55,768 nt of DNA from Candidatus Kuenenia stuttgartensis (GCA_945891385.1 CAMDDJ010000020.1:1-55768); one strand, 5' to 3'; shown: positions 26,686-38,130, counted from the stretch's first letter. Program-made: numbers and translations. Notes: generated by a model from the sequence alone, not told the origin.

Positions 26686-26865
26686 AACGCATCTGAGATA
26701 GCTGTAACGACGATTTGGCAAACAGAGCAGTGGAGGCGAGTGGGTCGGCAAACGCTCGAGGAGCATAGGGGCGTATCCTCGCCCGCGACGATCCGGAGGA
26801 GTCGGTCTTCCGACCGACTTTTGCCGCCCCCGAGCCGGTGCTACACGTAAATCGAATGCGCTCTA
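26682..26865. repeat. Dispersed palindromic repeat, long form, most complete copy
   Basis: 184 bp bounded by CTAG at both ends. The termini are imperfect inverted repeats: CTAGAACGCATCTGA on the left, CTAGAGCGCATTCGA reading inward from the right. An inner arm pair flanks a central segment with a terminator-like hairpin. It fills the whole spacer between two convergent genes (serine acetyltransferase and mcp). The structure is like a non-autonomous miniature element, but no transposase or flanking duplication beyond CTAG is seen in this window. Confidence 0.85.
26801..26822. terminator. Perfect hairpin with T-run inside the complete repeat copy
   Basis: GTCGGTC-TTCC-GACCGAC then TTTT: a 7-bp perfect stem with a 4-base loop. 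It lies between convergent genes and could end the serine acetyltransferase transcript. Confidence 0.5.
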
Positions 26866-26875
26866 GGCCTCGGCC

Positions 26876-28333
26876 CTACCGGCCGACCATGCGGCCGAGG
26901 ATCGAGACCACATCGAGCAGCCCGGCAGCCTGGGCGGAGAGTTCCTCGGCTGCCGCCGAGCCCTGTTCGGCCCCGCTCGCGGCTTCCTGGCTCACTTCCT
27001 CGATCTGATTGAGGGCCGAGCCGATCCGCTCCACGGCCCGATGTTGCTCCCGACTGCCGCCATGCACCTCATCCACGAGCGTGCGGATCATCGACGACTC
27101 CGCGGCCAAAGCTGAGATCGCGGTGGTCACCTCCGCCACCCTGGCCCGCCCGACGTGCGACCGCTCGATCGATTCCTCGATCAGTGCGGCGGTCTCCTTC
27201 GCTGCCTGGGCAGACCGCTGCGCCAGGCTTCGCACCTCGTCAGCCACCACGGCAAAGCCGAGGCCGGCATCGCCGGCCCGGGCAGCCTCGACGGCCGCAT
27301 TCAATGCGAGGATGTTCGTCTGGAAGGCGATCTCATCGATCACTTTGTTGATCTTCGAGATTCGGCCGGAGGCCTCGTCGATCTGCCGCATGGCCGACAC
27401 CATCTGATCCAAGAGTGACGTCGCCTCGCCGAACTTCTCCTGCTCCCGAGCGACCCGCTCGGTCACGGCCTGACTGCGGCGGGCATTCTCCGTGGCCATG
27501 CTGGACGTCTCGCGGGCCGAGGCCGAAATGTCCTCGACGGCTGCAACCTGCTCCGACGCGCCCTGGGCGAGCGAGTGGCTGGCAGCCGCAACCTGGGTGG
27601 CACCGCTGCCGACATTTTCAGCGGTCGCCGAGAGGTCTCCGATAGCCTGCCGGAGCTGGCGGGCGTGGCGACCGAGGCTGATCCAGGTCGAGATCGCGGC
27701 CACGCTCGCCAGAACCACGACGGCCAGGACGGTTCGTTCGGTCCGCCACCGCACCGCGTCGACGGCGGCTTCAGTTCGGTCGTCGATCATCTCCTCGAAG
27801 GTGGCGATCGGATTCATGATCACCTCCTTGTCGGCATGATACTGGTCGTCGTGCATGATCCGCTGGGCCAGCACCGGATCGGGATCTCCGCGTTTCGTAT
27901 AGCCCCCCACCTCGTCGGCGAAGCGTCCCCGCATGGCATTCATCGCGATCGTCTCGGTCGTGACCAGGGCGTTGGAGTTGTCCTCGGCCTCTTTGAGTTT
28001 GGCAAACTCGGCCGCCGTAAAGCCCTGCCGTTCCATCAGCGTCCGGAGGGCGACCGTGGAGCCATCGGGCCGCGGCGACTCTCCGTTTCGGACGGCGAGC
28101 ACGCGCCAGTACTGCCGCTCGTAGTCCTCGTCACCGGTGACGACGTAGGTGCGGGCCAGCCGCGTGAGTTCGTCGGAGCTGTGGCGGAGTTCCTGGGCCA
28201 GCCGATACGACTCGTACCGATTGGCCTGGGCCCGATTGAGCAACTGCTGATTCCAGAAGGCAGATAACGCCAGGAGGAGGAGTCCAAGAAGCGGCCCAAT
28301 CGTCGTCAGTTTCAGTCGCTGAATCGTGTTCAT
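26876..28333 (-). CDS. Methyl-accepting chemotaxis protein 1
   Basis: 485 residues. Membrane segments lie at about 10-27 and 205-225, enclosing a helical periplasmic sensor with [21 protein letters not shown], a pattern common in planctomycete and proteobacterial receptors. No clear HAMP is visible. The cytoplasmic signalling tip is [20 protein letters not shown], continuing [20 protein letters not shown]. It is divergent from cheA-cheW-mcp-cheR-cheB, with a shared upstream region of about 190 bp. It lacks a C-terminal CheR-tethering pentapeptide. The start ATG at 28333 directly precedes the first membrane helix. Confidence 0.92.
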   Translation of the reverse strand: MNTIQRLKLTTIGPLLGLLLLALSAFWNQQLLNRAQANRYESYRLAQELRHSSDELTRLARTYVVTGDEDYERQYWRVLAVRNGESPRPDGSTVALRTLMERQGFTAAEFAKLKEAEDNSNALVTTETIAMNAMRGRFADEVGGYTKRGDPDPVLAQRIMHDDQYHADKEVIMNPIATFEEMIDDRTEAAVDAVRWRTERTVLAVVVLASVAAISTWISLGRHARQLRQAIGDLSATAENVGSGATQVAAASHSLAQGASEQVAAVEDISASARETSSMATENARRSQAVTERVAREQEKFGEATSLLDQMVSAMRQIDEASGRISKINKVIDEIAFQTNILALNAAVEAARAGDAGLGFAVVADEVRSLAQRSAQAAKETAALIEESIERSHVGRARVAEVTTAISALAAESSMIRTLVDEVHGGSREQHRAVERIGSALNQIEEVSQEAASGAEQGSAAAEELSAQAAGLLDVVSILGRMVGR

Positions 28334-28522
28334 GGAGAGTTCGCCGAGGGCGGTCCGACTGGAGCCATGCGGCAAGTCTAGTTCGCGTTTTCCGCCCGGC
28401 TGAAAACCAGGGACCGAGGCCTGACGGGGCGAAAACCCGGTTTCTGCCGCCATCCTGGACGCGAGCTAGGATTGGCTGGGGATCGGCTTGCGATTCCCTC
28501 GGTACCGCCCCACGAACAGCCC

Positions 28523-30709
28523 ATGGCCGCTCCATACCCGTCCGCCGACATCAAGGGCCTGCTGCGGCAGATCGGACTCGAACTCGCATTCTTCGAACCG
28601 GGGCATGACGCCACGCTTCTCGGGGAACTGCTCGAACGCCTGACGGCCGTGGTGGGCAAGGACGGCCCACCGACGATCATGCGTGGCCTCGACGTGGCAC
28701 GGGCGAGGCTTGGAGCCGGTGGCAGCGGGCTCACCGAGTGGCTCACGGTCTGGCACGCCTGGATGGACGAGGCGACGACGGCCGCGGAACGGGAACAGCC
28801 ATTCCCTGCGTGGCCGGCCGCCTTCGGCGCTGCCCTCGGCCACCCACCCCAGGTGGAGACTCCCTCCCCTGCCCCGCCACCTGACGGAACCCGCCCCGCC
28901 CGACCGCTCCTCGACGCTCAGGCGGAGTGCCAAGCGGTATGCGTGCTGCCAGAAGGCCACGACGATGAACTGATGCGGATGTTCTGCGCGGAGGCGGAGG
29001 AACTCCTCGCAGAGATCGAGGCGGGAGTGCTCGTCTTGGAGCAGTCACCTGCCGATGAGGCCACGCTCGCCACGGTGTTTCGCGGATTTCACACGCTCAA
29101 GGGCAATGCCGCCGTGATGAAGCTCGTGGTTCTGCAGCGGCTCACGCACGAGCTCGAGTCGCTGCTCGATGCCGCCCGCCGCGGTCGCCGACCACTCGAT
29201 CGGGCGGCCATCGACGTGATCCTGGCTGCCGCCGACGTGGTGAGCCGCTACGTGGGCGAGACGACGCGACAGCTCGAAGGCCAGGAGGCCGGGCGATCGA
29301 TCTTGCTGCCCGTGCCGGCCCTGATCGAGCGGGTTCATCAGGTGCTGGCCAGCCCCGCGGGCGGCATGCCGGAGCCCGCCTCTGCCGCCGTGGCGGCCAC
29401 TCCGCCACGGCTCGCGGAGCACGCGACCTTCACGCTACCCGCCGTGGCCCCGGAGCCGGTCCCTCAGGCCGCTGTGGCCCCGGTCGCCCCCACGCTGGAG
29501 GCCGAGCCAGTCGAACGGCCGCGGGTGACGACCTCCGGATCCGTCCGCGTCGATACCCACAAACTCGACGGACTCGTCGATCTCGTCGGCGAACTCGTGA
29601 TTGCGCAGTCGATGGTCGTTCAGGCGGCCGACGCAGCCGCCGGAGACGACACACTGGCCCGCTCCCTGGGCCACCTCCGGGGCATCACCGCCGATCTCCA
29701 ACGAACCGCAATGGCGATGCGGATGATCCCGATCCGGGGAAGCTTCCAGAAGATGAGCCGGCTGGTGCGGGACGTGGCGGTGCACCTCGGCAAGGAGATC
29801 AGCCTGATCGTCGACGGAGAGGAGACCGAGGTCGATCGGACCGTGATCGAGGAAATCGGCGACCCGCTCGTGCACATGGTCCGCAACGCCGCCGACCACG
29901 GCATCGAGCAGCCGGCCGAGCGAATCGCCGCCGGCAAGCCCGCGACCGGCACGATCACGCTCCGAGCCTCGCACCAGGGGGGCTTCGTCGTGATTCAAAT
30001 CACCGACGACGGCCGGGGCCTCGATCCAAGCCGCCTGAGGCAGAAGGGGATAGAACGTGGCCTGATCGCTCCCGGTGCCACGCTCGATGATCGGGAGACG
30101 CTCGAACTGATCTTCGCCCCCGGGTTCTCGACGGCCGAGCGGGTAACCGACGTGTCGGGCCGCGGTGTGGGCATGGACGTCGTCCGTCGGAACATCGAAC
30201 GCGTCCGCGGCAAGGTGGAGATCGAGTCGGTGCCCGGCCGGGGCACCTGCTTTACGATCTCGATGCCGCTGACGCTCGCGATCATCGAGGGACTGATCGT
30301 CTCGGTCGCAGGCCAACGCTTCGTCATTCCCACGCTGGCGGTCCGGGAGTCTTTTCGCCCGGCGGCGACTGCCATCACCACCGTCCACGGCCGCGGGGAG
30401 TTGGTCGATGTCCGCGGTCGGCAGGTGCCGCTGCTCCGGCTCGGTCGCCACCTCGGAATCCCCGGCGGCGTAGAGTCGCCCGATCGGGGAATCGTGGTCG
30501 TGCTCGAAGCGGGCTTCGACTGCCGCGGTCTGCTCGTGGATGACCTCGTGGGAAAGCAGGAGGTGGTGATCAAGGGACTGGGCGAGACCTTCAGCGGCCG
30601 TCCCGGTTTTGCCGGAGCGGCCATCCTGGGAGACGGCCGCATCGGCCTGATCCTGGACACCACCGCCCTCGTGAGGCTCGGCCGCAACCCTTCGGAGACC
30701 GCGGCCTGA
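28523..30709 (+). CDS. cheA: Chemotaxis histidine kinase CheA
   Basis: 728 residues. The Hpt domain has its phospho-His in GFHTLKGNAAVMK (His190), unusually far in, because an extra N-terminal domain of about 130 residues precedes it (perhaps a degenerate Hpt; it has no His-x-x-Lys-Gly). After a short alanine/proline linker comes the dimerisation domain KLDGLVDLVGELVIAQSMV, then HATPase with LVHMVRNAADHGIE, DDGRGLD and GRGVGMDVV, then the CheW-like P5 domain. No P2 (CheY-binding) domain is apparent between Hpt and P3. The ATG at 28523 is chosen over an upstream TTG. It leads a five-gene cluster. Confidence 0.94.
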   Translation: MAAPYPSADIKGLLRQIGLELAFFEPGHDATLLGELLERLTAVVGKDGPPTIMRGLDVARARLGAGGSGLTEWLTVWHAWMDEATTAAEREQPFPAWPAAFGAALGHPPQVETPSPAPPPDGTRPARPLLDAQAECQAVCVLPEGHDDELMRMFCAEAEELLAEIEAGVLVLEQSPADEATLATVFRGFHTLKGNAAVMKLVVLQRLTHELESLLDAARRGRRPLDRAAIDVILAAADVVSRYVGETTRQLEGQEAGRSILLPVPALIERVHQVLASPAGGMPEPASAAVAATPPRLAEHATFTLPAVAPEPVPQAAVAPVAPTLEAEPVERPRVTTSGSVRVDTHKLDGLVDLVGELVIAQSMVVQAADAAAGDDTLARSLGHLRGITADLQRTAMAMRMIPIRGSFQKMSRLVRDVAVHLGKEISLIVDGEETEVDRTVIEEIGDPLVHMVRNAADHGIEQPAERIAAGKPATGTITLRASHQGGFVVIQITDDGRGLDPSRLRQKGIERGLIAPGATLDDRETLELIFAPGFSTAERVTDVSGRGVGMDVVRRNIERVRGKVEIESVPGRGTCFTISMPLTLAIIEGLIVSVAGQRFVIPTLAVRESFRPAATAITTVHGRGELVDVRGRQVPLLRLGRHLGIPGGVESPDRGIVVVLEAGFDCRGLLVDDLVGKQEVVIKGLGETFSGRPGFAGAAILGDGRIGLILDTTALVRLGRNPSETAA

Positions 30710-30724
30710 CGCCGCGGCCGACTC

Positions 30725-31249
30725 ATGACCGACATCGCTTCAATGCCGCCGGCAGCCGACGGCAGCCCACCGCTCGCCCGGCCGGGCAAATACCTCACCT
30801 TCTCGCTCGCCGAGGAGATCTATGGCGTTCCTGTTCTCGCCGTCAGGGAGATCATCCGTCTCTGCCCGATCACCCCGGTGGCGCACATGCCGCCGCACGT
30901 GCGCGGCGTGATCAATCTTCGCGGCCGGGTGATACCGCTCGTCGATCTCCGGCTCCGGTTCGGCCTCCCGGTCGCCCAGGATCATGACCGCACCTGCATC
31001 ATCGTCGCCCAGGTTGCAGCCGCCGCCGGTGGCACTCGCCCCTATGCCGTCGTCGTGGACGGGGTGGAGGAAGTCATCGGCTTGACGGCCGATGCGATCG
31101 TCCCTCCACCCGATTTCGGCGGCGCAGTGGACGTCCGCTTCATCACCGGAATGGCCAGGCGCGACACCGGGGTGACCACGCTCGTCGACCTCGATGCGGT
31201 CGCCACGGCCGACCGAACTCCCGACCCGGCCGGCCGAACCACCTGCTGA
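30725..31249 (+). CDS. cheW: Chemotaxis coupling protein CheW
   Basis: 174 residues. The CheW fold begins [22 protein letters not shown], followed by [27 protein letters not shown], the receptor- and CheA-contacting core, and [17 protein letters not shown]. It links receptors to CheA. It is 15 bp after cheA. A proline-rich N-terminal leader of about 20 residues is not part of the fold. Confidence 0.94.
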   Translation: MTDIASMPPAADGSPPLARPGKYLTFSLAEEIYGVPVLAVREIIRLCPITPVAHMPPHVRGVINLRGRVIPLVDLRLRFGLPVAQDHDRTCIIVAQVAAAAGGTRPYAVVVDGVEEVIGLTADAIVPPPDFGGAVDVRFITGMARRDTGVTTLVDLDAVATADRTPDPAGRTTC

Positions 31250-31286
31250 ACGTCGGATTCCCTTCACGATCACCCAGGCCTCCGCC

Positions 31287-32891
31287 ATGACCCGCCTCAC
31301 GATCCCCCGCCGCGTCGGCATCGGCTTTGCCATCCTCGTTCTCGCCGCGGTCGCGGTCGGCCTCGGCTCACTCAGCCGGCTCTGGGCGATCAATGCGAGT
31401 GTCGCCCGACTCTCGGGCAACACGATTCCATCGGTGCTCACCCTCGGCAAGATCATTCAGGACAACCTCGTCGTGCTCCAGGCCGCCCGCACCGAGATCC
31501 TCGATACCCACGCCCCGGCTCGGGTGGCGGCCGCACGCGACCAACTCGAGGCTGCCATCGAAAGGGGAACCGATGCCGTCGCCTCGTATCGCGGGCTGCT
31601 CAGCGATGCCGAAGACGCACGGCTGTTTCAGGTCGCCAGCGACGCCCGGATCGCCTTCGTGGCCCAGGTACGAAAAGCCGAGTCACTTGCGGCCCAAGGA
31701 AAGGACGAGGAGGCACGCAATGCCGTCCTCGAGGGCGTCGAGGATGTAGCCGACCAATGCATCGACCGATTCAACGCGGTCATCGAGTACAATAGCAGGC
31801 TAGCCCAGGAGAACGCCGCGGCGGCCAGCGACCAGGTTCGCCAGGGCTTCTTCGTCGCCGGGTCGATTCTGGGCTGCGCGATTCTTGTCGGCCTCCTGCT
31901 GGCCACCGGCGTCATCTGCTCCTTGACTCGCACCCTGATCGGGATCGCCGATGAGCTTGAGACCGGGGCGGGCCGTACGGCCGAGGCCTCTGGCCAGTTG
32001 GCGGCGATCTCCAGCACCGTCGCCACCGGCTGTGCCGACCAGGGATCGGCCGTAGCCGAAACGAGCGCGGCCCTCGAACAGATGACGGCGATGATTCGCT
32101 GCACGGCCGAAAATGCAGCCCAGGCCAAAGCCTGTGCCAATCAGGCCCGGGCGGCGGCCGCGGCGGGAGCTGGCACGATGGCCGAGATGAACACCGCCAT
32201 GCAGTCGATCGGCTCGGCCAGCGCGGAGGTGGCAAAGATCGTCAAACAGATCGACGAGATCGCCTTTCAGACCAACATCCTGGCCCTCAACGCGGCCGTC
32301 GAAGCGGCGCGGGCCGGCGAGGCCGGTGCCGGGTTCGCCGTGGTGGCCGACGAGGTGCGGAACCTCGCTCAGCGGAGCGCGGCAGCCGCCCGCGAGACGG
32401 CCGAGCGGATCGAGGCTGCGATCGAGAGCAGCCGCCAGGGCGAAGCGAGCTGCAGCCGGGTGGGAGCCTCGCTTGCGGAGATCGCCGAGCGGGTCATGGC
32501 CGCCGACAAACTGGTGGCCGAAATCGCCACCGCGGCCCAGGAGCAGGCGCAGGGGATCCGGCAGATCGGCACCGCGATGACGCAACTCGACCAGGTCACC
32601 CAGGAGAATGCGGCCCGGGCCGACGAGGGCGCGGCTGCCGCCGGCGATCTCTCCACCCAGGCGACGATGGTGCGGGCCAACCTGGAACGGCTCAGAGCCC
32701 TGGTCGTGCCCGGCCGTGCGGTGGCGTCGATTCCGGCGACCCCGGCGGCGAGGCCCGCAGTGCCGAAGCCACCACGGTTCCCGACCGGCCGACCGACGGC
32801 GATTCCAGCACCGCGGATTCCGATGCCCGGCGACACCGGCCGGGCAACCGGAGGGCACGATGCCGACGACCGGCATTTCGCCGACTTCTGA
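31287..32891 (+). CDS. Methyl-accepting chemotaxis protein 2
   Basis: 534 residues. Membrane segments are at about 11-33 and 191-215, enclosing a four-helix-bundle-like sensor (about 155 residues). No HAMP is recognisable. The signalling tip is [35 protein letters not shown]-like, nearly identical to receptor 1. A proline-rich tail of about 50 residues ends DDRHFADF and lacks the NWETF-type pentapeptide. It lies between cheW and cheR. I chose ATG 31287, just before the basic MTRLTIPRR and first membrane helix. Confidence 0.92.
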   Translation: MTRLTIPRRVGIGFAILVLAAVAVGLGSLSRLWAINASVARLSGNTIPSVLTLGKIIQDNLVVLQAARTEILDTHAPARVAAARDQLEAAIERGTDAVASYRGLLSDAEDARLFQVASDARIAFVAQVRKAESLAAQGKDEEARNAVLEGVEDVADQCIDRFNAVIEYNSRLAQENAAAASDQVRQGFFVAGSILGCAILVGLLLATGVICSLTRTLIGIADELETGAGRTAEASGQLAAISSTVATGCADQGSAVAETSAALEQMTAMIRCTAENAAQAKACANQARAAAAAGAGTMAEMNTAMQSIGSASAEVAKIVKQIDEIAFQTNILALNAAVEAARAGEAGAGFAVVADEVRNLAQRSAAAARETAERIEAAIESSRQGEASCSRVGASLAEIAERVMAADKLVAEIATAAQEQAQGIRQIGTAMTQLDQVTQENAARADEGAAAAGDLSTQATMVRANLERLRALVVPGRAVASIPATPAARPAVPKPPRFPTGRPTAIPAPRIPMPGDTGRATGGHDADDRHFADF

Positions 32892-32972
32892 CGCCGAGGT
32901 GTTTCCGGGCCCGGTGCCCGAAACACACCACGAGCCGCTATCCTGAACTGTTCTCCGGGGCCGCAGCGTCGC

Positions 32973-33815
32973 ATGACCGATTTCGAGCCTCCGCTTTCCC
33001 AGCGGGCCTACGCCTTCCTGGCCGAACTCGTCTACAACCGCAGCCGGATTCGGCTGGGGCCCGACCGTCAGGCGTTCGTGGCCGGTCGGCTTGCGGGCCG
33101 ATTGCGAGAGCTCGGCTGCCGCAGCTTCGAGGAGTATTGCGGCCGCCTCACGTCGACCGCCTCCGACGAAGAGGCCGAGCAGGTCATCGATCTCGTCTCG
33201 ACCAACCACACCCACTTCTTCCGCGAGCCCGATCACTTCGACCATCTCTCCCAGGCCCTGCTCCCGGTAGCCGCCCACCGGGCCGGAGTGGCCGGACGGC
33301 CCGTCAGGGTCTGGTGTGCGGCCGCCGCCTCGGGCGAAGAAGCCTATTCGCTGGCGCTCGTTCTCGCTGAGTTCGAACGGCGGACCGCCGGCATGCGGTG
33401 GACGCTTGCTGCCTCGGACATCTCACGACGGATGCTCGACCGCTGCCGGTCGGGCATCTACGACGCGGAGCGGGTGCAACTGCCCGACCAGGCGTGGCTT
33501 GCCCGGTACTTCCGCCGGGGTTTCGGTGTGCGGGAGGGGCAGTATCGGGTCAAACCGGAACTCCGCAGCCGCCTCGCCGTCTCGGCGATCAACTTGTTCC
33601 AGGAATCGTATCCCGTCCCTGCCGAGCAAGACGCCATCTTCTGTCGCAATGTGATGATCTACTTTGACGAACCCTCCCGCCAGGCGCTCGTGGAGCGACT
33701 CTACGATCACCTGGCGGTGGGCGGACAGTTGTTCGTGGGACACGCCGAGAGTCTGCTCGGGCTGCGTCATCGCTTTCGGCAGGTGCGGCCCGCCGTCTAC
33801 GAGCGGCCTGCTTGA
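32973..33815 (+). CDS. cheR: Chemotaxis receptor methyltransferase CheR
   Basis: 280 residues. It has the N-terminal helical domain (LSQRAYAFLAELVYNRSRIRL), STNHTHFFREPDHF, the SAM-binding VWCAAAASGEEAYSLAL, and DAIFCRNVMIYFDEPSRQ with GHAESL at the end. It methylates receptor glutamates for adaptation. cheB follows after 22 bp. Confidence 0.95.
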   Translation: MTDFEPPLSQRAYAFLAELVYNRSRIRLGPDRQAFVAGRLAGRLRELGCRSFEEYCGRLTSTASDEEAEQVIDLVSTNHTHFFREPDHFDHLSQALLPVAAHRAGVAGRPVRVWCAAAASGEEAYSLALVLAEFERRTAGMRWTLAASDISRRMLDRCRSGIYDAERVQLPDQAWLARYFRRGFGVREGQYRVKPELRSRLAVSAINLFQESYPVPAEQDAIFCRNVMIYFDEPSRQALVERLYDHLAVGGQLFVGHAESLLGLRHRFRQVRPAVYERPA

Positions 33816-33837
33816 ACAACCGTAGAGAACGCCTTTC

Positions 33838-34923
33838 ATGACTTCCGAATCAGAGCCTCTCCCGCACCGTCGGATTCGCGTGCTCGTGATCGACGACTCC
33901 GCCTTGGTCCGCAAGGCGATCTCCGACGCGCTCGCGCTTGATCCGGGTCTCGAGGTCGTGGGGACGGCCCCGGACCCGTACGTGGCCCGGGAGAAGATCG
34001 CCCGGCTTGACCCCGACGTGCTGACGCTCGATTTGGAAATGCCTCGGATGGACGGCCTCACCTTCCTCCGAATTCTGATGCAGCACCATCCGCTCCCGGT
34101 CGTGGTCGTGAGCTCCCTCGCCCAGGCCGGCTCCCAGGCAGCCCTCGAGGCGATCGAGGCGGGTGCGGTGGATGTCCTCGCCAAGCCCGACGGCACGATG
34201 TCGCTGGGCGCGGTCGCCGACAGGCTTGCGTGGCATGTCAAAGCTGCCGCCGAGGCGGGCCGCCACCTCCGCCGCCCTCCTCAGGCAGCGACCGAAACCA
34301 CTGCCCTACCAAGCTCGACTCCGCCACCGGCCCCGCCAGCCGCCAACGATCGCTCCCTGATCGTGATCGGAGCCTCGACCGGTGGCGTGGAGGCCCTGCG
34401 ACGGCTCCTGCCCCGCCTGCCCCGCGCACTGCCGCCAATCGCCGTCGTCCAGCACATTTCGGCACACTTCTCCCGAACCGTCGCCGACCGGCTCGACTCA
34501 CTCTCCCAGATCGCCGTCCGTGAAGCGGGACACCACGAGCTGCTCCGAGCAGGCGAGTGTGTGATCGCGCCGGGCGACGCGCATCTCGCCGTGGAACGGG
34601 TCGGCGACGGCTTCCGCACACGGCTGCTGAAGACCCCGCCCCTGCACCACTGCCGTCCAGCGGTAGACGTGCTCTTCCGCTCCGCAGCCGAAGCGGCCGG
34701 CGGGCAGGTCGTCGCGGCATTGCTCACAGGCATGGGCAGCGACGGTGCGATCGGCATGCAGGCGATCCGAACCGCCGGCGGCACCACCCTGGCCGAGGAT
34801 GAGTCGTCCTGCGTGGTCTACGGCATGCCAAAGGCCGCGATCCAACTCGGCGTCGTCGATCGAATCGTGCCGCTCTCGGGCATGCCCGAGGCGATCATCG
34901 CCGCCGCCTGCCGCCGAACCTGA
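33838..34923 (+). CDS. cheB: Chemotaxis receptor methylesterase/deamidase CheB
   Basis: 361 residues. The receiver domain (about 12-130) has Asp65 in LTLDLEMPRMDG. A proline-rich linker joins it to the methylesterase with the catalytic triad: Ser180 in IGASTGGVEALR, His in VVQHISAHFS, and Asp in GMGSDGAIGM. It removes methyl groups set by CheR when phosphorylated by CheA. It is the last gene of the cluster; a repeat follows, then the convergent atpC. It is the only stand-alone receiver protein in this cluster. Confidence 0.96.
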   Translation: MTSESEPLPHRRIRVLVIDDSALVRKAISDALALDPGLEVVGTAPDPYVAREKIARLDPDVLTLDLEMPRMDGLTFLRILMQHHPLPVVVVSSLAQAGSQAALEAIEAGAVDVLAKPDGTMSLGAVADRLAWHVKAAAEAGRHLRRPPQAATETTALPSSTPPPAPPAANDRSLIVIGASTGGVEALRRLLPRLPRALPPIAVVQHISAHFSRTVADRLDSLSQIAVREAGHHELLRAGECVIAPGDAHLAVERVGDGFRTRLLKTPPLHHCRPAVDVLFRSAAEAAGGQVVAALLTGMGSDGAIGMQAIRTAGGTTLAEDESSCVVYGMPKAAIQLGVVDRIVPLSGMPEAIIAAACRRT

Positions 34924-34954
34924 CGGGTTCGCGACTTGTGCCGCCCCTGAGCCG

Positions 34955-35083
34955 GATGAGCAGAGTTGACGAGAAGGCTCGGGGGTCGGCGAACGCTCGC
35001 GGAGCATGGGGGCGTATCCTCGCCCGCGACGAGACTTTTGCCGCCCCCGAGCCGATGCTACATGCAACTCGAATGCGGTCTAG
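34955..35083. repeat. Dispersed palindromic repeat, short form, copy 4
   Basis: Contains GGGGGTCGGCGAACGCTCG, GGGGGCGTATCCTCGCCCGC and GACTTTTGCCGCCCCCGAGC, ending AATGCGGTCTAG at 35072-35083. The inner arms GGCTCGGGGGTCGGCGAA (34976-34993) and TTTTGCCGCCCCCGAGCC (35036-35053) pair almost perfectly with one bulge. It lacks the 24-bp hairpin segment and the outer left end. A partial duplicate of the right arm (GACTTGTGCCGCCCC) lies just upstream at about 34933. The atpC stop codon is within its terminal CTAG. Confidence 0.8.
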
Positions 35084-35505
35084 CGGCTGCGTTCCGCCAT
35101 GCGCACCACCGCCCGGGCAGCGGACTGCTCACGTAGCTTGGCCGCGATCGCCTCATCGCCAGTCGCCTTCCGGGCGGAAACCTCCGAGAGCGACGTCCTG
35201 GCGTCGGCCAGACTGATCTTGTCGGCCGGCACCGCCCGCTGGGTGATCACGGTAACCGTACCATGCCCAACCTCCGCAAATCCGCCCTCGACAAACACCC
35301 GCTGCCCAGCTGACGGCCCCTCCGACTGGGAAATCCGCACCTCGCCCGCTCCGAGCCGCCCGATCAGCGGTGCGTGACCGGGGGCGACCCCCAGCTGGCC
35401 GTCCTCGAGCGGCAGCACGACGCTCCGGGCCGTCACGTCGAGAACGGTCGCCTCGGGCGTGACAATCACGCAGCGAAGGCCGGTGGAACGGTTGGATGAA
35501 GCCAT
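35080..35505 (-). CDS. atpC: F-type ATP synthase epsilon subunit
   Basis: 141 residues. Beta-sandwich: RCVIVTPEATVLDVTARSVVLP, then DGQLGVAPGHAPLIGRLGAGEV, the epsilon signature, followed by a short helical C-terminal domain (SLADARTSLSEVSARKATGDEAI). It is part of the central stalk and modulates ATP hydrolysis. It is the last gene of the atp operon, 79 bp after atpD. The stop codon is within the palindromic repeat's CTAG. Confidence 0.94.
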   Translation of the reverse strand: MASSNRSTGLRCVIVTPEATVLDVTARSVVLPLEDGQLGVAPGHAPLIGRLGAGEVRISQSEGPSAGQRVFVEGGFAEVGHGTVTVITQRAVPADKISLADARTSLSEVSARKATGDEAIAAKLREQSAARAVVRMAERSR

Positions 35506-35584
35506 GGTGGGGTTCGTGCGCGGGGGAAATCGAGAGGGTCTGGGCTGGGCCAATGCCCCGAGGCATCGCCCGGGAACCGCCGGA

Positions 35585-37090
<1,506 letters not shown>

Positions 37091-37195
37091 TCAATTCGGA
37101 TGCTGGTCGGTCGGCAGTCGCCCCCTGGTGCCGGCGATCTGCGGCCGAAGGTCCGCCGCAACGATCTGGGCGATCCATCTCTGAGGATGGACCTT

Positions 37196-38077
37196 TTACT
37201 GTTGCTTGAGGGCCTCCACTCCGCCCAGAATCTCCATGATTTCGCCGGTGATCTGCGACTGCCGAGCCCGGTTGTATTGACGAGAGAGATTTTTGATGAG
37301 TCCGCCGGCATTCTCGGTGGCGGCCTTCATCGCGACCATCCGTGCCACCTGCTCGCTGACGGCCGCATCGAGAAAACACTTGAAGAGCCGCGACATGAAG
37401 CTCGCCGGAAGAATCTCCTCCAGGATGCTCTCCGCGGACGGAAGAAACTCGTACTCGTCAGAGGCGAGTCTGGCCGGCCGCTCCCCTGTCGCCTGGGGCG
37501 GCGCAAGCGGCAGGAGCATCTCGGCGACCGCTTCCTGCTTCGCAATCCCGTAAAACTTCGTGTAGACCACGTCGAGCCGGTCGATTTCGCCAGTGGCATA
37601 GGCCTCGAGGTAGGCCCGGCCGATCGGCGCTACAGCGGCAAACTCCGGCTTGTCCTCGAAAACGGTGTACCGCTCGGCCATGTCCACACCGCGGAACCGG
37701 AGGGCCGTGATGCCCCGCTTCCCCGAGACGGCCACGTGCGTTCCCACCTGCTCGCTCTTCCACTGCCCGAGCAACGCCACGGCCTGCCGCACCACGTTGC
37801 CGTTGTAGCCGCCGCACAAGCCACGGTTCCCCGTCAACACCAGTACGGCCGCCCGCTTCGTCGGCCGAATCTCCAGCAGTGGATGGGCGAACTCGGCTCC
37901 TACCGCCGCGATATTCTCCAGGATGTTCGCAAGGTGCTTGGTGTAATCGCGGGCAGCGAGCGACCGATCCATCGCCTTCTTGAAACGGGCCGTGGCGATC
38001 AACTCCATGGTGCGGGTGATCTTGCGGATGTTCCGCACCGATTTCCGCCGTCGATCGAGTGCCCTAGCCTTTGCCAT
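37196..38077 (-). CDS. atpG: F-type ATP synthase gamma subunit
   Basis: 293 residues. N-terminal helix MAKARALDRRRKSVRNIRKITRTMELIATARFKKA and the C-terminal helix with ARMVAMKAATENAGGLIKNLSRQYNRARQSQITGEIMEI-type sequence form the rotor shaft; VLTGNRGLCGGYNGNV marks the Rossmann-like middle. It transmits rotation from the c-ring to beta. It is between atpA and atpD. Confidence 0.97.
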   Translation of the reverse strand: MAKARALDRRRKSVRNIRKITRTMELIATARFKKAMDRSLAARDYTKHLANILENIAAVGAEFAHPLLEIRPTKRAAVLVLTGNRGLCGGYNGNVVRQAVALLGQWKSEQVGTHVAVSGKRGITALRFRGVDMAERYTVFEDKPEFAAVAPIGRAYLEAYATGEIDRLDVVYTKFYGIAKQEAVAEMLLPLAPPQATGERPARLASDEYEFLPSAESILEEILPASFMSRLFKCFLDAAVSEQVARMVAMKAATENAGGLIKNLSRQYNRARQSQITGEIMEILGGVEALKQQ

Positions 38078-38130
38078 CGCCGCTGCTTTCTACGTGTCCG
38101 AGTCGTGTTCTGCCTTCCGAATCCGCCGCA

